Of a DNA stretch of 64,000 nucleotides, positions 52,444-60,773 are shown one piece after another; the first letter of the stretch is position 1; the number at the start of each line of letters is the position of its first letter. Made by a program: the position numbers and the translations under genes. Under the pieces are notes generated by a model. That model saw nothing but the letters and a program-made list of their open reading frames with translations, was not told where the DNA came from and searched no databases. Origin of the DNA: Chryseobacterium sp. c4a (GTDB lineage: Bacteria > Bacteroidota > Bacteroidia > Flavobacteriales > Weeksellaceae). Location of the stretch: positions 181,708-245,707 of the forward strand of contig NZ_WXVU01000006.1 in NCBI RefSeq assembly GCF_009900745.1, written 5' to 3'.

Positions 52444-52474
52444 TTGTTGATATATTCTGTTTTAGTAATTTTAC
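52444..52474 (+). promoter_or_regulatory. candidate promoter of the riboswitch-metE transcript
   Basis: TTG (52444-52446) and TAATTTTA (52466-52473) are 19 bp apart, matching Bacteroidota -33/-7 spacing. Transcription from here would begin about 60 bp before the aptamer. Confidence 0.5.
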
Positions 52475-52540
52475 ACAAAATTAAAATCTTCTATCAAATA
52501 TAGTATTGATAAAAGATCAGTTCTTTACAACTTCATCAAA

Positions 52541-52702
52541 CAGGAAAGGTTTTACTTAAGGTAAATTAATAGGGAATCGTGTGAGAATCACGAGCTGTCG
52601 CGCAACTGTAAGTAACACGCCAAAGGTTTCTGTCCTTGGATATCCACTGCCAAAAGCGGGAAGGATGACGGAAACTGTTACAAGTCAGGAGACCTGCCTT
52701 TG
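52541..52702 (+). promoter_or_regulatory. cobalamin (B12) riboswitch aptamer upstream of metE
   Basis: The conserved core is visible: GGGAATCGTGTGAGAATCAC, then GAGCTGTCGCGCAACTGTAA, CCACTGCC, and the B12 box AGTCAGGAGACCTGCC (52683-52698). About 190 nt of leader lie between aptamer and metE start, with a further GCTT/GAAGC-type hairpin. Cobalamin should switch off metE, the B12-independent synthase. The 5' limit is approximate. Confidence 0.9.
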
Positions 52703-52890
52703 CTGAATTGACAATGCTTTCGCGGTCTGAAGCTTTTGAGTCATACAGATGATATACTGCTGTACATTTTATCTCCGGATGAAACTGTACCCGCTGCTTA
52801 TATCATTGATTTCAAAAGATTCTATCCCAACTCAGCATTCCGAAGCTTTAAAAGAGCATTTAAAATAAGTTTAATCTAAAATTTGTAAAA

Positions 52891-55194
52891 ATGCAAACTC
52901 ACATTCTAGGCTATCCGCGTATTGGTAGTAAAAGAGAACTTAAAAAAGCCTGCGAACAATATTGGTCAGGTAAAATCGTTTTGGAAGAACTTCTTACTGT
53001 AGGAAGAACTATCTGCAGTCAAAACTGGAATCTTCAGAAAGAAGCGGGAATAGATCTTATTCCATGTAATGATTTTTCCTATTACGATCAGGTATTGGAT
53101 ATGAGCCTTGTGGTAGGAGCCATCCCAACCCGTTATCACGAAGTTGCCCTTAAAAAAAACAATTCTGAACTGGATCTTTACTTTGCAATGGCAAGAGGTT
53201 ACCAGAAAGACGGATTGGATATTACTGCGATGGAAATGACCAAATGGTTTGATACTAATTACCATTATATCGTTCCAGAATTTTATAAAAACCAGCAATT
53301 CAAACTTACTTCAGATAAAATATTCAATGAATTTGCAGGAGCAAAACAAGCAGGAATCAATGCAAAGCCTGTGATTATCGGTTTGGTTTCTTATTTACTT
53401 TTAGGAAAAGAAAAAGAAGAAGGATTTGATAAACTGGATCTGACTCAAAACCTTATTCCTGTTTATATTGATATTTTGTCAAAATTGCAAAGCCAGGGCG
53501 CTGAATGGATTCAGTTTGATGAACCATTCTTAGCTTTGGATATCACTGAAAAAGCAAAAGAAGCTTATACTTTTGTTTATACTGAACTCAGAAGATTGTT
53601 TCCAAAACTTAAATTCATTGTAGCTACTTATTTTGAAGGATTAAAAAACAATTTACCTCTTGTAGTTTCACTTCCTGTAAATGTTCTGCATATTGATCTG
53701 GTAAGAAATCCTGAACAACTTGAAGATGTTCTTCACGCTATTCCGGAAAGCCTAAGCTTATCTCTTGGAGTGGTAGACGGAAGAAATATCTGGAAAAATG
53801 ATTATGAAAAATCTCTATCCGTTATCAGAAAAGCTGCTGAAAAATTAGGTTCTGAAAGAATTTTCATCGCTCCGTCCAGTTCATTACTGCATTCACCATG
53901 CGATTTAGATTTTGAAACCGGACTTAATGCTGAAATCAAAAACTGGCTGGCTTTTGCCAAACAAAAGGTAAAAGAAGTAGTAACACTTAAAGCGTTGGCT
54001 TCAGGAACAGAAACTCCTGCTATCCTACAAGATTTTGAAGATAATAAAAAAGCGGTTTCAGACAGAAAGACATCTTCTCTGATCCATAATGAAAGGGTAA
54101 AAGAAAGAGCAAACGCTGTAACAGAAGCTGATTCACAGAGAAAGAATTCATTCAATATCCGTAAGGAAGCCCAACAAAAGGCTTTACAACTCCCATTATT
54201 CCCAACGACAACCATCGGATCATTTCCACAGACTACTGAAGTGAGAAGCTGGAGAGCTAAATTCAAAAAAGGAGAACTGACTGCTGAGCAATATGACACC
54301 TTATTAAAAGAAGAAACCCAGAGAACCATCCGTTGGCAGGAAAATATTGGAATTGATGTCCTTGTTCATGGAGAATATGAGCGTAACGATATGGTGGAGT
54401 ATTTTGGAGAACAATTACAAGGATTTACCTTTACTAAAAACGGTTGGGTACAAAGCTATGGAAGCCGTTGTGTAAAACCTCCTATTATTTTTGGAGATGT
54501 CTCAAGACCTGAGCCTATGACTGTATACTGGTCTCAATATGCACAATCCCAAACCAATCAATGGGTAAAAGGGATGTTAACAGGGCCTGTCACCATATTA
54601 CAATGGTCATTTGTACGTGATGATCAGCCTCGTTCCGAGACCTGTAAGCAGATTGCCCTGGCGATTCGCGATGAAGTTCAGGATCTGGAGAAAGCAGGGA
54701 TCAGAATTATTCAGATTGATGAACCGGCTATCCGTGAAGGTCTTCCATTAAGAAAAACAGACTGGCAAAATTATCTGAAATGGGCTGTAGAAGCATTTAA
54801 AATCTCAGCAAGTGGAGTAGAAGACGAGACACAAATCCATACACACATGTGCTATTCTGAATTTAATGACATCATTAAGAATATTGCAGATATGGATGCT
54901 GATGTGATTACTATTGAATGTTCAAGATCTCAGATGGAGCTTTTGCATGCTTTTGCAGACTTCAAATATCCTAATGAAATTGGCCCGGGAGTTTATGACA
55001 TCCATTCTCCGAGAGTTCCATCCAAAGAAGAAATGATTGAACTCTTAAAAAAAGCTCAGGATGTAATTCCTTCAAACCAACTTTGGGTAAACCCGGATTG
55101 TGGTTTAAAAACCAGACATTGGGAAGAAACCGAAAAGGCTTTAATTGCTATGGTTGCTGCTGCAAAAGAAGCTTCTGTAGAATATGCATCTTAA
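52891..55194 (+). CDS. metE: cobalamin-independent methionine synthase
   Basis: Transfers methyl from 5-methyltetrahydrofolate-polyglutamate to homocysteine without B12 (767 residues). The N-terminal half opens with HILGYPRIGSKRELKKACE. The catalytic C-terminal half has LPLFPTTTIGSFPQT, VKGMLTGPVTILQWSFVRDD and IDEPAIREGLPLRK. The zinc ligands lie in THMCYSEFNDI and the late WVNPDCGLKTRHW. A cobalamin riboswitch controls it, so a B12-dependent MetH probably exists elsewhere. It ends at a strong terminator. The call is firm. Confidence 0.95.
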   Translation: MQTHILGYPRIGSKRELKKACEQYWSGKIVLEELLTVGRTICSQNWNLQKEAGIDLIPCNDFSYYDQVLDMSLVVGAIPTRYHEVALKKNNSELDLYFAMARGYQKDGLDITAMEMTKWFDTNYHYIVPEFYKNQQFKLTSDKIFNEFAGAKQAGINAKPVIIGLVSYLLLGKEKEEGFDKLDLTQNLIPVYIDILSKLQSQGAEWIQFDEPFLALDITEKAKEAYTFVYTELRRLFPKLKFIVATYFEGLKNNLPLVVSLPVNVLHIDLVRNPEQLEDVLHAIPESLSLSLGVVDGRNIWKNDYEKSLSVIRKAAEKLGSERIFIAPSSSLLHSPCDLDFETGLNAEIKNWLAFAKQKVKEVVTLKALASGTETPAILQDFEDNKKAVSDRKTSSLIHNERVKERANAVTEADSQRKNSFNIRKEAQQKALQLPLFPTTTIGSFPQTTEVRSWRAKFKKGELTAEQYDTLLKEETQRTIRWQENIGIDVLVHGEYERNDMVEYFGEQLQGFTFTKNGWVQSYGSRCVKPPIIFGDVSRPEPMTVYWSQYAQSQTNQWVKGMLTGPVTILQWSFVRDDQPRSETCKQIALAIRDEVQDLEKAGIRIIQIDEPAIREGLPLRKTDWQNYLKWAVEAFKISASGVEDETQIHTHMCYSEFNDIIKNIADMDADVITIECSRSQMELLHAFADFKYPNEIGPGVYDIHSPRVPSKEEMIELLKKAQDVIPSNQLWVNPDCGLKTRHWEETEKALIAMVAAAKEASVEYAS

Positions 55195-55219
55195 TAACTA
55201 TTCAACCTCTTAGAAACCA

Positions 55220-55251
55220 AAAAGCATCCGGATTCGGATGCTTTTATTTTT
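55220..55251 (+). terminator. terminator after metE
   Basis: AAAGCATCCG (55221-55230) and CGGATGCTTT pair across a short loop and are followed by a T-run. It lies about 50 bp before the convergent anti-sigma gene end. Confidence 0.9.
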
Positions 55252-55300
55252 TTATTATTCTGAGACTGAAAGCGTTCACAAGTTCAATCTATTAATACAT

Positions 55301-56125
55301 TTAGATTCCTCCCATTACATACATATTTTCCATAGTAGGAACAGGACTTCCACCTTGTTTTTCAAGGGTAATAGCAAAGGCCTGCGCTTTTGAAATGGTA
55401 GCCAGAGCAATCTTACTGTCTTTATCTTCAGTATACATTCCTGCATTTACAGGTTTTCCATCTTCAAGAGCCCAAAGCTGATACTGCATTCCTTCAGGTG
55501 CTTTTGGAAGATTCTCCGCATTCAGGTAAACTTCTTTTGTCTTTTTATCCCAAAAAACCATGGCTTTAGCATCCTGATGTTTTTCTACCCCTTTTAACAT
55601 GACCATTTGCATCTCTGGATTAGAGAACATATCCAGTTTTCTATCCATCTTTTTCATGACAGCATCCTGAGATTGTTTTTCTGCTGCCAGTTTTGCCATT
55701 TCTTGTTTCATTGCAGACTGGTTATTCATCCAAAAAATATTCCCAGCTATACTTATAAGGAATAAAAGAGATGCAGCAATAGCATAAGTCTTCCAATTTG
55801 TTTTCCCTTGTGTCTGTTCCTGAATTTTAATGTTTCTGTCATTATCTATTTCCTGAGTTTTTACAGAAAGGGAAGACTGCGTATCTTCAACAGAAGGCTG
55901 CTCCTGCTGAATTTTATTCCAGATTTTAGATTTCAGATCACTTGGAGGTGTTACAGCCTGAGCTGTAGCAAGATGTTCCAAAGTTATTTGTGCCTCTTCA
56001 AAAGCAGCTTTTACTTCAGCATTATTCTTCATCACACACTCCAAAATCCCAGCTTCCTCGGGAGATGCATGGCCTAGAATATAAGATTCTATAATTCCGG
56101 ATGATATGTATTCTTTAGTGTTCAA
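55301..56125 (-). CDS. anti-sigma factor (RskA-like)
   Basis: 274-residue single-pass inner-membrane protein. The N-terminal cytoplasmic sigma-binding region (about 1-75) has GIIESYILGHASPEEAGILE. A membrane helix lies near 115-133 (YAIAASLLFLISIAGNIFW), then a coiled-coil-like stretch and a periplasmic RskA C-terminal domain (about 180-270; VFWDKKTKEVYLNAENLP, YQLWALEDGKPVNAG). It overlaps no gene but starts 1 bp after the sigma factor stop, so the pair is coupled. It should hold the ECF sigma factor inactive until a signal, probably oxidative. Confidence 0.88.
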   Translation of the reverse strand: MNTKEYISSGIIESYILGHASPEEAGILECVMKNNAEVKAAFEEAQITLEHLATAQAVTPPSDLKSKIWNKIQQEQPSVEDTQSSLSVKTQEIDNDRNIKIQEQTQGKTNWKTYAIAASLLFLISIAGNIFWMNNQSAMKQEMAKLAAEKQSQDAVMKKMDRKLDMFSNPEMQMVMLKGVEKHQDAKAMVFWDKKTKEVYLNAENLPKAPEGMQYQLWALEDGKPVNAGMYTEDKDSKIALATISKAQAFAITLEKQGGSPVPTMENMYVMGGI

Positions 56126-56126
56126 T

Positions 56127-56696
56127 TTATTGATAGTCTTTTAACAAATCTTTTAATTTCATCAATGCATTCCGCATTTTCGTTTTTACCGTCCCCAGGG
56201 GGATCTTCAGTTTCTCTGATATCTCATGCTGTGTATATCCTTGGTAATAAGCAAGATCAATAAGCTCCTGTTTGTCAACTTCCAGATTTTCAAGCACGTT
56301 GTTAAATCCAATATAATCTGATGAGTTATTGGTTGTTGATAATTCTGTAGTATTATATACGAAATCAGGAAGCGATTGGTTTTTAAGCTCGTTCTGGAAA
56401 CCTTTAGATTTTAAATAATCAATGGCTGTGTTTCGGGCAATATTAATCATCCAGGTGTAAAACCTTCCTTTAGAGGCATCATATTGGTGAATGGAATTCC
56501 AAATTTTAACAAAAACATCCTGAATGACTTCTTCAGCATATTCTTTAGACTGAACAATACGAAAAACAATCCCATACAACGCACCGGAGTAGTGGTCATA
56601 CAGGTAATGAAAACCGTCTTCGCTTTTTTCTTTTAATAAAACGATAAGTTCTTCCTCAGAATAGGTTGTTTTAATAGCAATTATTTTTCTATCCAA
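56127..56696 (-). CDS. ECF-type RNA polymerase sigma factor
   Basis: Sigma-70 family factor of about 189 residues. Region 2 has FHYLYDHYSGALYGIVFR and VIQDVFVKIWNSIHQYD plus FYTWMINIARNTAIDYLKSK. Region 4 has ELIDLAYYQGYTQHEISEKL and LGTVKTKMRNALMKLKD. No ATG is available near the N terminus. TTG at 56696 (MDRKIIAIK) is my choice; TTG at 56726 would add ten hydrophobic-looking residues. It pairs with the anti-sigma gene 1 bp downstream. The divergent FAS1 and ferritin-like genes are likely targets, by analogy. Confidence 0.85.
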   Translation of the reverse strand: MDRKIIAIKTTYSEEELIVLLKEKSEDGFHYLYDHYSGALYGIVFRIVQSKEYAEEVIQDVFVKIWNSIHQYDASKGRFYTWMINIARNTAIDYLKSKGFQNELKNQSLPDFVYNTTELSTTNNSSDYIGFNNVLENLEVDKQELIDLAYYQGYTQHEISEKLKIPLGTVKTKMRNALMKLKDLLKDYQ

Positions 56697-56808
56697 ATGT
56701 AATAAAATAATGCATATCCTAAACAAAATACAAATAATATTTTATTTCATAAATGATTTTAAGTAAATATTTAAAAATTATTAAATATGAAAACGTACTA
56801 TCAAAAAC

Positions 56809-56927
56809 AATACTTGTCTGTTATGCGGGAGATGTAGATCTCATTTGGGACACCTTTTCGAAGATAAGCCCCAACCGACGGGAAAGCGATTTGTATGAAT
56901 TCCATATGTCTTGATTTTATTATATAA
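56809..56927 (+). pseudogene. msrB (methionine-R-sulfoxide reductase) C-terminal relic
   Basis: One frame reads [18 protein letters not shown] followed by PQPTGKRF. After a one-base frameshift at about 56892 it continues [10 protein letters not shown] before a stop at 56925-56927. This is the C-terminal third of MsrB, with the zinc-type Cxx[16 protein letters not shown] and the catalytic RFCMNS. The N-terminal two thirds are absent. The rest of the gap 56697-57051 is AT-rich, with no other gene seen. Confidence 0.75.
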
Positions 56928-57051
56928 AAATAATCACCTGATTTTCATGTAATTACATTTTATTTTGTTTTTTTTCAATCTAAAACACAACCAATATCGT
57001 AAATGACATTAAAACACAAACTACCTATAATTAATTTAAAAAAATATTACA

Positions 57052-57621
57052 ATGAACACACGAACAAAAATCACAGTTTTAGCAATGGTAGCTTTATCAT
57101 TTGCTTTCAGTGGGAAGGTAAATGCACAAATGATGAAAGAAAAAACAGTAATGGTAGGAGGAGCAGCTATGTATCCATCCAAAAACATTATTGAAAATGC
57201 GATAAACTCTAAGGATCATAAAACCTTAGTAGCAGCAGTAAAAGCTGCAGGTTTGGTAGAAACATTAGAAGGAAAAGGCCCTTTCACAGTATTAGCTCCT
57301 ACGGATGCGGCATTTGCAAAGCTTCCGAAAGGAACAGTAGAAAATCTTGTAAAACCAGAAAATAAAATGATGCTCACAAGTATACTGACCTATCATGTGT
57401 TACCAGGAAAATACAGTGCTAAAGAAATCTGGGCTGCAGTGAAAGCAGGAAACGGAAAAAGCATGATGAAAACAGTACAGGGTGAAGAACTTACTTTCTG
57501 GACTAAAGGAAAAGATCTTTATATAAAAGATGCTAAAGGAAATAGTGCTAAAGTGACGATTGCAGATGTGAATCAGTCTAACGGTGTTATTCATGTCATA
57601 GATACGGTTCTTATGCCATAA
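57052..57621 (+). CDS. FAS1 (fasciclin) domain protein, exported
   Basis: 189-residue exported protein. A signal peptide (VLAMVALSFAFSGKVNAQ) precedes a single FAS1 domain (about 45-188). The family H1 box is GPFTVLAPTDAAFAKLPKG, the H-box neighbour is LTYHVLPGKYSAK, and H2 reads VNQSNGVIHVIDTVLMP. FAS1 proteins act in adhesion or as extracellular modules. It lies upstream of two ferritin-like genes and divergent from an ECF sigma operon, an arrangement that may form one regulon. A terminator follows. Confidence 0.9.
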   Translation: MNTRTKITVLAMVALSFAFSGKVNAQMMKEKTVMVGGAAMYPSKNIIENAINSKDHKTLVAAVKAAGLVETLEGKGPFTVLAPTDAAFAKLPKGTVENLVKPENKMMLTSILTYHVLPGKYSAKEIWAAVKAGNGKSMMKTVQGEELTFWTKGKDLYIKDAKGNSAKVTIADVNQSNGVIHVIDTVLMP

Positions 57622-57631
57622 CATAGAACCT

Positions 57632-57665
57632 AAGCAGTACATTTTTCGGTGTGCTGCTTTTTTTA
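57632..57665 (+). terminator. terminator after the FAS1 gene
   Basis: AAGCAGTAC (57632-57640) and GTGCTGCTT (57651-57659) pair with one mismatch and are followed by a run of T. Confidence 0.75.
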
Positions 57666-57695
57666 CCATTATCAAACACTTCAAAAATTAATAGT

Positions 57696-58409
57696 ATGAA
57701 AAATACAATTCATGTTTCTAATCAGGATGCGACTCTTGATACAAGCAGAAGAAACTTTTTAAAACTGAGCGGTGTAGGTCTCGCTATTGCAGGACTCACT
57801 ATAATTGGTTGTAACGATGATGATGATTTTCAGATGATGGATAATAGCCAAATTTTTGATTTAGGAGCCGGGGATATAGGAGTATTAAACTATGCCTATG
57901 CTCTTGAACAGCTGGAAGCTGATTTTTATACTAAAGTGGTCAATAACTTTTATGCTGGTATTTCCAGTATTGAAAAAGAGGTTTTTACAGACCTCTATCA
58001 CCATGAGGTAATCCATAGAGATTTTTTTAAGGCAGCCATCAGTAGTGCTACACAGAATGTTCTTCCCAAACTTGATTTTCAGTATCCCAATGTAAATTTT
58101 AATGATAGGAGTTCCGTACTGACAACTGCTAAAGCATTGGAAGATACCGGCGTAGCAGCATATAATGGTGCGGGAAAATATATTACCAATGCAGCTTATC
58201 TTGTGATTGCAGGAAAAATAGTTTCTGTAGAAGCCAGACATGCTTCTGCGATCCGAAACCTTATCAATCCGGGATCTGCTGATTTTTCAGGAGATGACGT
58301 AATAGATGCAAATGGTCTTGATCTTGCCAAAGAACCGAAAGATATTGTAGCCGTAGCAGGAGGATTTATCAAAAACCGATTTACTTGGAAAGAAAGAGGT
58401 ATTAATTAA
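57696..58409 (+). CDS. ferritin-like domain lipoprotein (PF13668-type), first of two
   Basis: 237-residue exported protein. The N-terminus combines a Tat-like SRRNFLKLSG with a hydrophobic stretch ending TIIGCNDDDD, so a lipoprotein is likely. The ferritin-like helical domain follows (about 60-210), with Glu/His-bearing helices ALEQLEADFYTKVVNNF, LYHHEVIHRDFFKAAI, TAKALEDTGVAAYNGA and VSVEARHASAIRNLI. ATG 57696 is preferred; an upstream in-frame start would disrupt the signal. The second homologue starts 26 bp later. A di-iron or oxidative-defence role is possible but unproven. Confidence 0.85.
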   Translation: MKNTIHVSNQDATLDTSRRNFLKLSGVGLAIAGLTIIGCNDDDDFQMMDNSQIFDLGAGDIGVLNYAYALEQLEADFYTKVVNNFYAGISSIEKEVFTDLYHHEVIHRDFFKAAISSATQNVLPKLDFQYPNVNFNDRSSVLTTAKALEDTGVAAYNGAGKYITNAAYLVIAGKIVSVEARHASAIRNLINPGSADFSGDDVIDANGLDLAKEPKDIVAVAGGFIKNRFTWKERGIN

Positions 58410-58435
58410 ATTATTCATCTTTAAAAATTTGTATT

Positions 58436-59251
58436 ATGAACATTCTTAGATTATTAGATAAGCTTTCTCATGATAAATTTTTCACAACGGAAGCTTCAAG
58501 ATTAGAAACCATTACAAATCTATCCCTATTTGGAAAAAAAGCAGCTATAGCAGCCGTTCCTCTTGGACTGGGTACATTAATGGCTACTCCGGCAAAAGCA
58601 GAAACAACCAATGCATCAATTACTGGAACTGCTCTTAAAAGCACTTTAACCGATGCTTTACAACTGGCTTTGGTTCTTGAATATCTTGAAAATGAATATT
58701 ATGCTATAGGATTATCCACGTTAGGATTAATTCCTAATTCCGACAGAACGGTCTTTATGCAGATCTCTAAACATGAATCTGCTCATGTTAATTTTCTGAA
58801 AAGTACCTTAACTTCTCTTGGAGAAACTCCGGGCAACAAACCTGTTTTTGATTTTACTGCCAGTGGTAATTTTTCTCCGTTTACTGATTACAATCAATTT
58901 CTTATCCTGGCACAGGCTTTTGAGGATACAGGGGTAAGAGCTTATAAAGGACAGGCTGGAAATGTAATGTCTAATAAAGCAGTACTTCAAGCGGCATTAC
59001 AAATTCATTCTGTAGAGGCAAGGCATGCTTCACAAGTGAGAAGAATGAGAGCCAATAAAGGCTGGATTGAGCTTGCCAATGGAGGAAATATGCCTTCAGC
59101 AACAAATCCTGTATATGCAGGAGAAGATAATCTTACTCAGGCAGGATACAACACGGGAACTACATTCGGAGCAGCAGCAGGCTCCGCTGCCTATGATGAA
59201 ATATTGAGCGGAAGCGATGCACAGGCTATTGCATCTTTATTTATTGTTTAG
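58436..59251 (+). CDS. ferritin-like domain protein (PF13668-type), second of two
   Basis: 271-residue homologue of the previous gene. The N-terminal hydrophobic stretch (AAIAAVPLGLGTLMATPAKAE) looks like a signal peptide. The four-helix domain has LALVLEYLENEYYAIGLS, ISKHESAHVNFLKSTL, LAQAFEDTGVRAYKGQ and IHSVEARHASQVRRMR, with the same Glu/His pattern as its neighbour. It has an extra Gly/Ala-rich C-terminal region. Co-transcription with the first copy is likely. A terminator follows at 59292. Confidence 0.85.
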   Translation: MNILRLLDKLSHDKFFTTEASRLETITNLSLFGKKAAIAAVPLGLGTLMATPAKAETTNASITGTALKSTLTDALQLALVLEYLENEYYAIGLSTLGLIPNSDRTVFMQISKHESAHVNFLKSTLTSLGETPGNKPVFDFTASGNFSPFTDYNQFLILAQAFEDTGVRAYKGQAGNVMSNKAVLQAALQIHSVEARHASQVRRMRANKGWIELANGGNMPSATNPVYAGEDNLTQAGYNTGTTFGAAAGSAAYDEILSGSDAQAIASLFIV

Positions 59252-59291
59252 CAGCCGGCATAGTCAGACAAATAATATATTGCAAAAAGTT

Positions 59292-59319
59292 AAAAGCATC
59301 CAATTTGGATGCTTTTGTT
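59292..59319 (+). terminator. terminator after the ferritin-like pair
   Basis: AAAAGCATCC and GGATGCTTTT pair around a short AATTT-type loop and are followed by GTTCT. It is shared with the convergent GNAT gene. Confidence 0.85.
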
Positions 59320-59328
59320 CTATTAAGA

Positions 59329-59751
59329 TTATAAACCCATGTGCAAAATAGGATACGCTTTACCTTGTCCGTCTAGTGCCGATCTTTCCAGAACATGGAA
59401 TCCAATGTACTGATAGAAGCCAACAGCTTGTTTATTCTGTTCATTGACATCTACTTTCGTAACCTTTAAATGATGAATTCCATGCTGAATCAGCCTTTTA
59501 CCGATTCCTTTGCCACGATGATCATCATGAATGAATAACATTTCAAGATTTCCTTCCGCAATTCCCATAAACCCGATTAAAATACCGTCTTCTTCAAAAC
59601 CTAACAAGGTAACGTGTTCAAAATAGCCGGGAATCTCTTTTTTATAATAATTAAAATCTTCCTCTTTCAAAAAGTCGTGCGTGTTACGAACAGAACTTTC
59701 CCATATTTTCATTAACTGAGGATAGTCTGTTTTGCTTATTTCTCTAATCAT
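59329..59751 (-). CDS. GNAT acetyltransferase (YjaB-like)
   Basis: 140-residue GNAT. The order MIREISKTDYPQLMKIWESS, RNTHDFLKEEDF, GNLEMLFIHDDHRGKGIGK (acetyl-CoA loop), VDVNEQNKQAVGFYQYIGF and GKAYPILHM closely follows E. coli YjaB. ATG 59751 gives the family start; 59796 would add 15 residues. It lies 60 bp after the Crp/Fnr-like gene on the same strand. The substrate is unknown. Confidence 0.87.
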   Translation of the reverse strand: MIREISKTDYPQLMKIWESSVRNTHDFLKEEDFNYYKKEIPGYFEHVTLLGFEEDGILIGFMGIAEGNLEMLFIHDDHRGKGIGKRLIQHGIHHLKVTKVDVNEQNKQAVGFYQYIGFHVLERSALDGQGKAYPILHMGL

Positions 59752-59810
59752 AATCTTAAATTTTGAGCAGCAAAAGTCGTGTTTTATGGGTTTCAAATAC
59801 TGAACCTGGG

Positions 59811-60389
59811 TTAAAAAATACGTTTTCGGATTCTGCTTAATGCCTGCGGAGTAATTCCTAAATACGAGGCAATATCCTTTAAAGGAATATAATTGAATGT
59901 ATTGCCATATTCTGCCATCATCTGTAAATAATATTGTTCAGGGGAGTATTTAATCAGGTTGATATTCCGGGTTAACAATTTATTCAACAATCTGGCAGTC
60001 AGGTCATCAAAAACAGCTTTTAATCCGGGAATTGCTTCATATAATTTAGTTGCCTTATCCTGATCTATTCTGTAAATTTCACAATCTGTAAGGGTCTGAA
60101 CATTAAAAGTAGACTTTTCCTGTAAGGTAAAAGAGATATTGGATAAAGAAAATGAACCTTCCTTACAAAACCAGAAGGTTTGTTCTTCCCCTTTATGGTT
60201 TAAAGTCCAGCAACGGGCTATTCCATTGAAAATAAAATAACTATACTTTTCCAATTCATCTTCTTTAATCAAAAATGTATTCTTTTTAACCAAAATTTTT
60301 TCAAAATATTGGTCAAATCGTTCAGAATCAGCCGAATTGAATGTATTGATATCTACATTAAATTCCTTGAATAATTTTTCTAGCAGCAT
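59811..60389 (-). CDS. Crp/Fnr family transcriptional regulator
   Basis: 192-residue regulator. The cyclic-nucleotide-type beta-roll (about 20-120) has FNGIARCWTLNHKGEEQTFW and VQTLTDCEIYRIDQDKA. A C-terminal helix-turn-helix ends IPLKDIASYLGITPQALSRIRKRIF. It lacks the Fnr Cys set and the cAMP-binding PRSA motif, so it is an unassigned Crp-type protein common in Bacteroidota. The ligand is unknown. Confidence 0.82.
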   Translation of the reverse strand: MLLEKLFKEFNVDINTFNSADSERFDQYFEKILVKKNTFLIKEDELEKYSYFIFNGIARCWTLNHKGEEQTFWFCKEGSFSLSNISFTLQEKSTFNVQTLTDCEIYRIDQDKATKLYEAIPGLKAVFDDLTARLLNKLLTRNINLIKYSPEQYYLQMMAEYGNTFNYIPLKDIASYLGITPQALSRIRKRIF

Positions 60390-60773
60390 AATCTATAAAA
60401 TAGAATAAGAATAGGAGAGTACAAGATACATTTTATCCCGAATATATCTTAAACCTATTGAAGCTTATGAAATATTTAATGACTTTTTTTACTACAGATG
60501 ACACAGATTTTCATAGATGATTATGCATCCATATTACTTAATCGGCAAGTTCTTTACTTAATCCTAATAACAACATTATAAAAAAAACATATCACACTGA
60601 TTATCAATTAAATAAAATTACACTTTTTCTTTAAAAAAATGTATTATAAAATTTATTACGACAAGTTCTGTCGCTATGCGTCTATATCTTTGTATTAGAG
60701 ATAAGATACAGAACCCCGGGAAGTTACCATCTTATTAAATCAAATTTTAACCTTAACATTATTATTTTAATTT
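60390..60773. promoter_or_regulatory. promoter region of the T9SS surface-protein gene, with a CGACA-N5-TGTCG palindrome
   Basis: The 384-bp gap has no gene. TATCTTTG (60685-60692) is a good -7 box. The perfect palindrome CGACAAGTTCTGTCG (60659-60673) covers the -33 position and is a possible operator. The divergent Crp-type gene is about 270 bp away and could act here. Confidence 0.5.

Noticed and set aside
53802..54329. 175-codon open frame on the minus strand inside metE
   Set aside because: It is a complement of the MetE linker region with Ser/Leu-rich low-quality translation; metE is certain.
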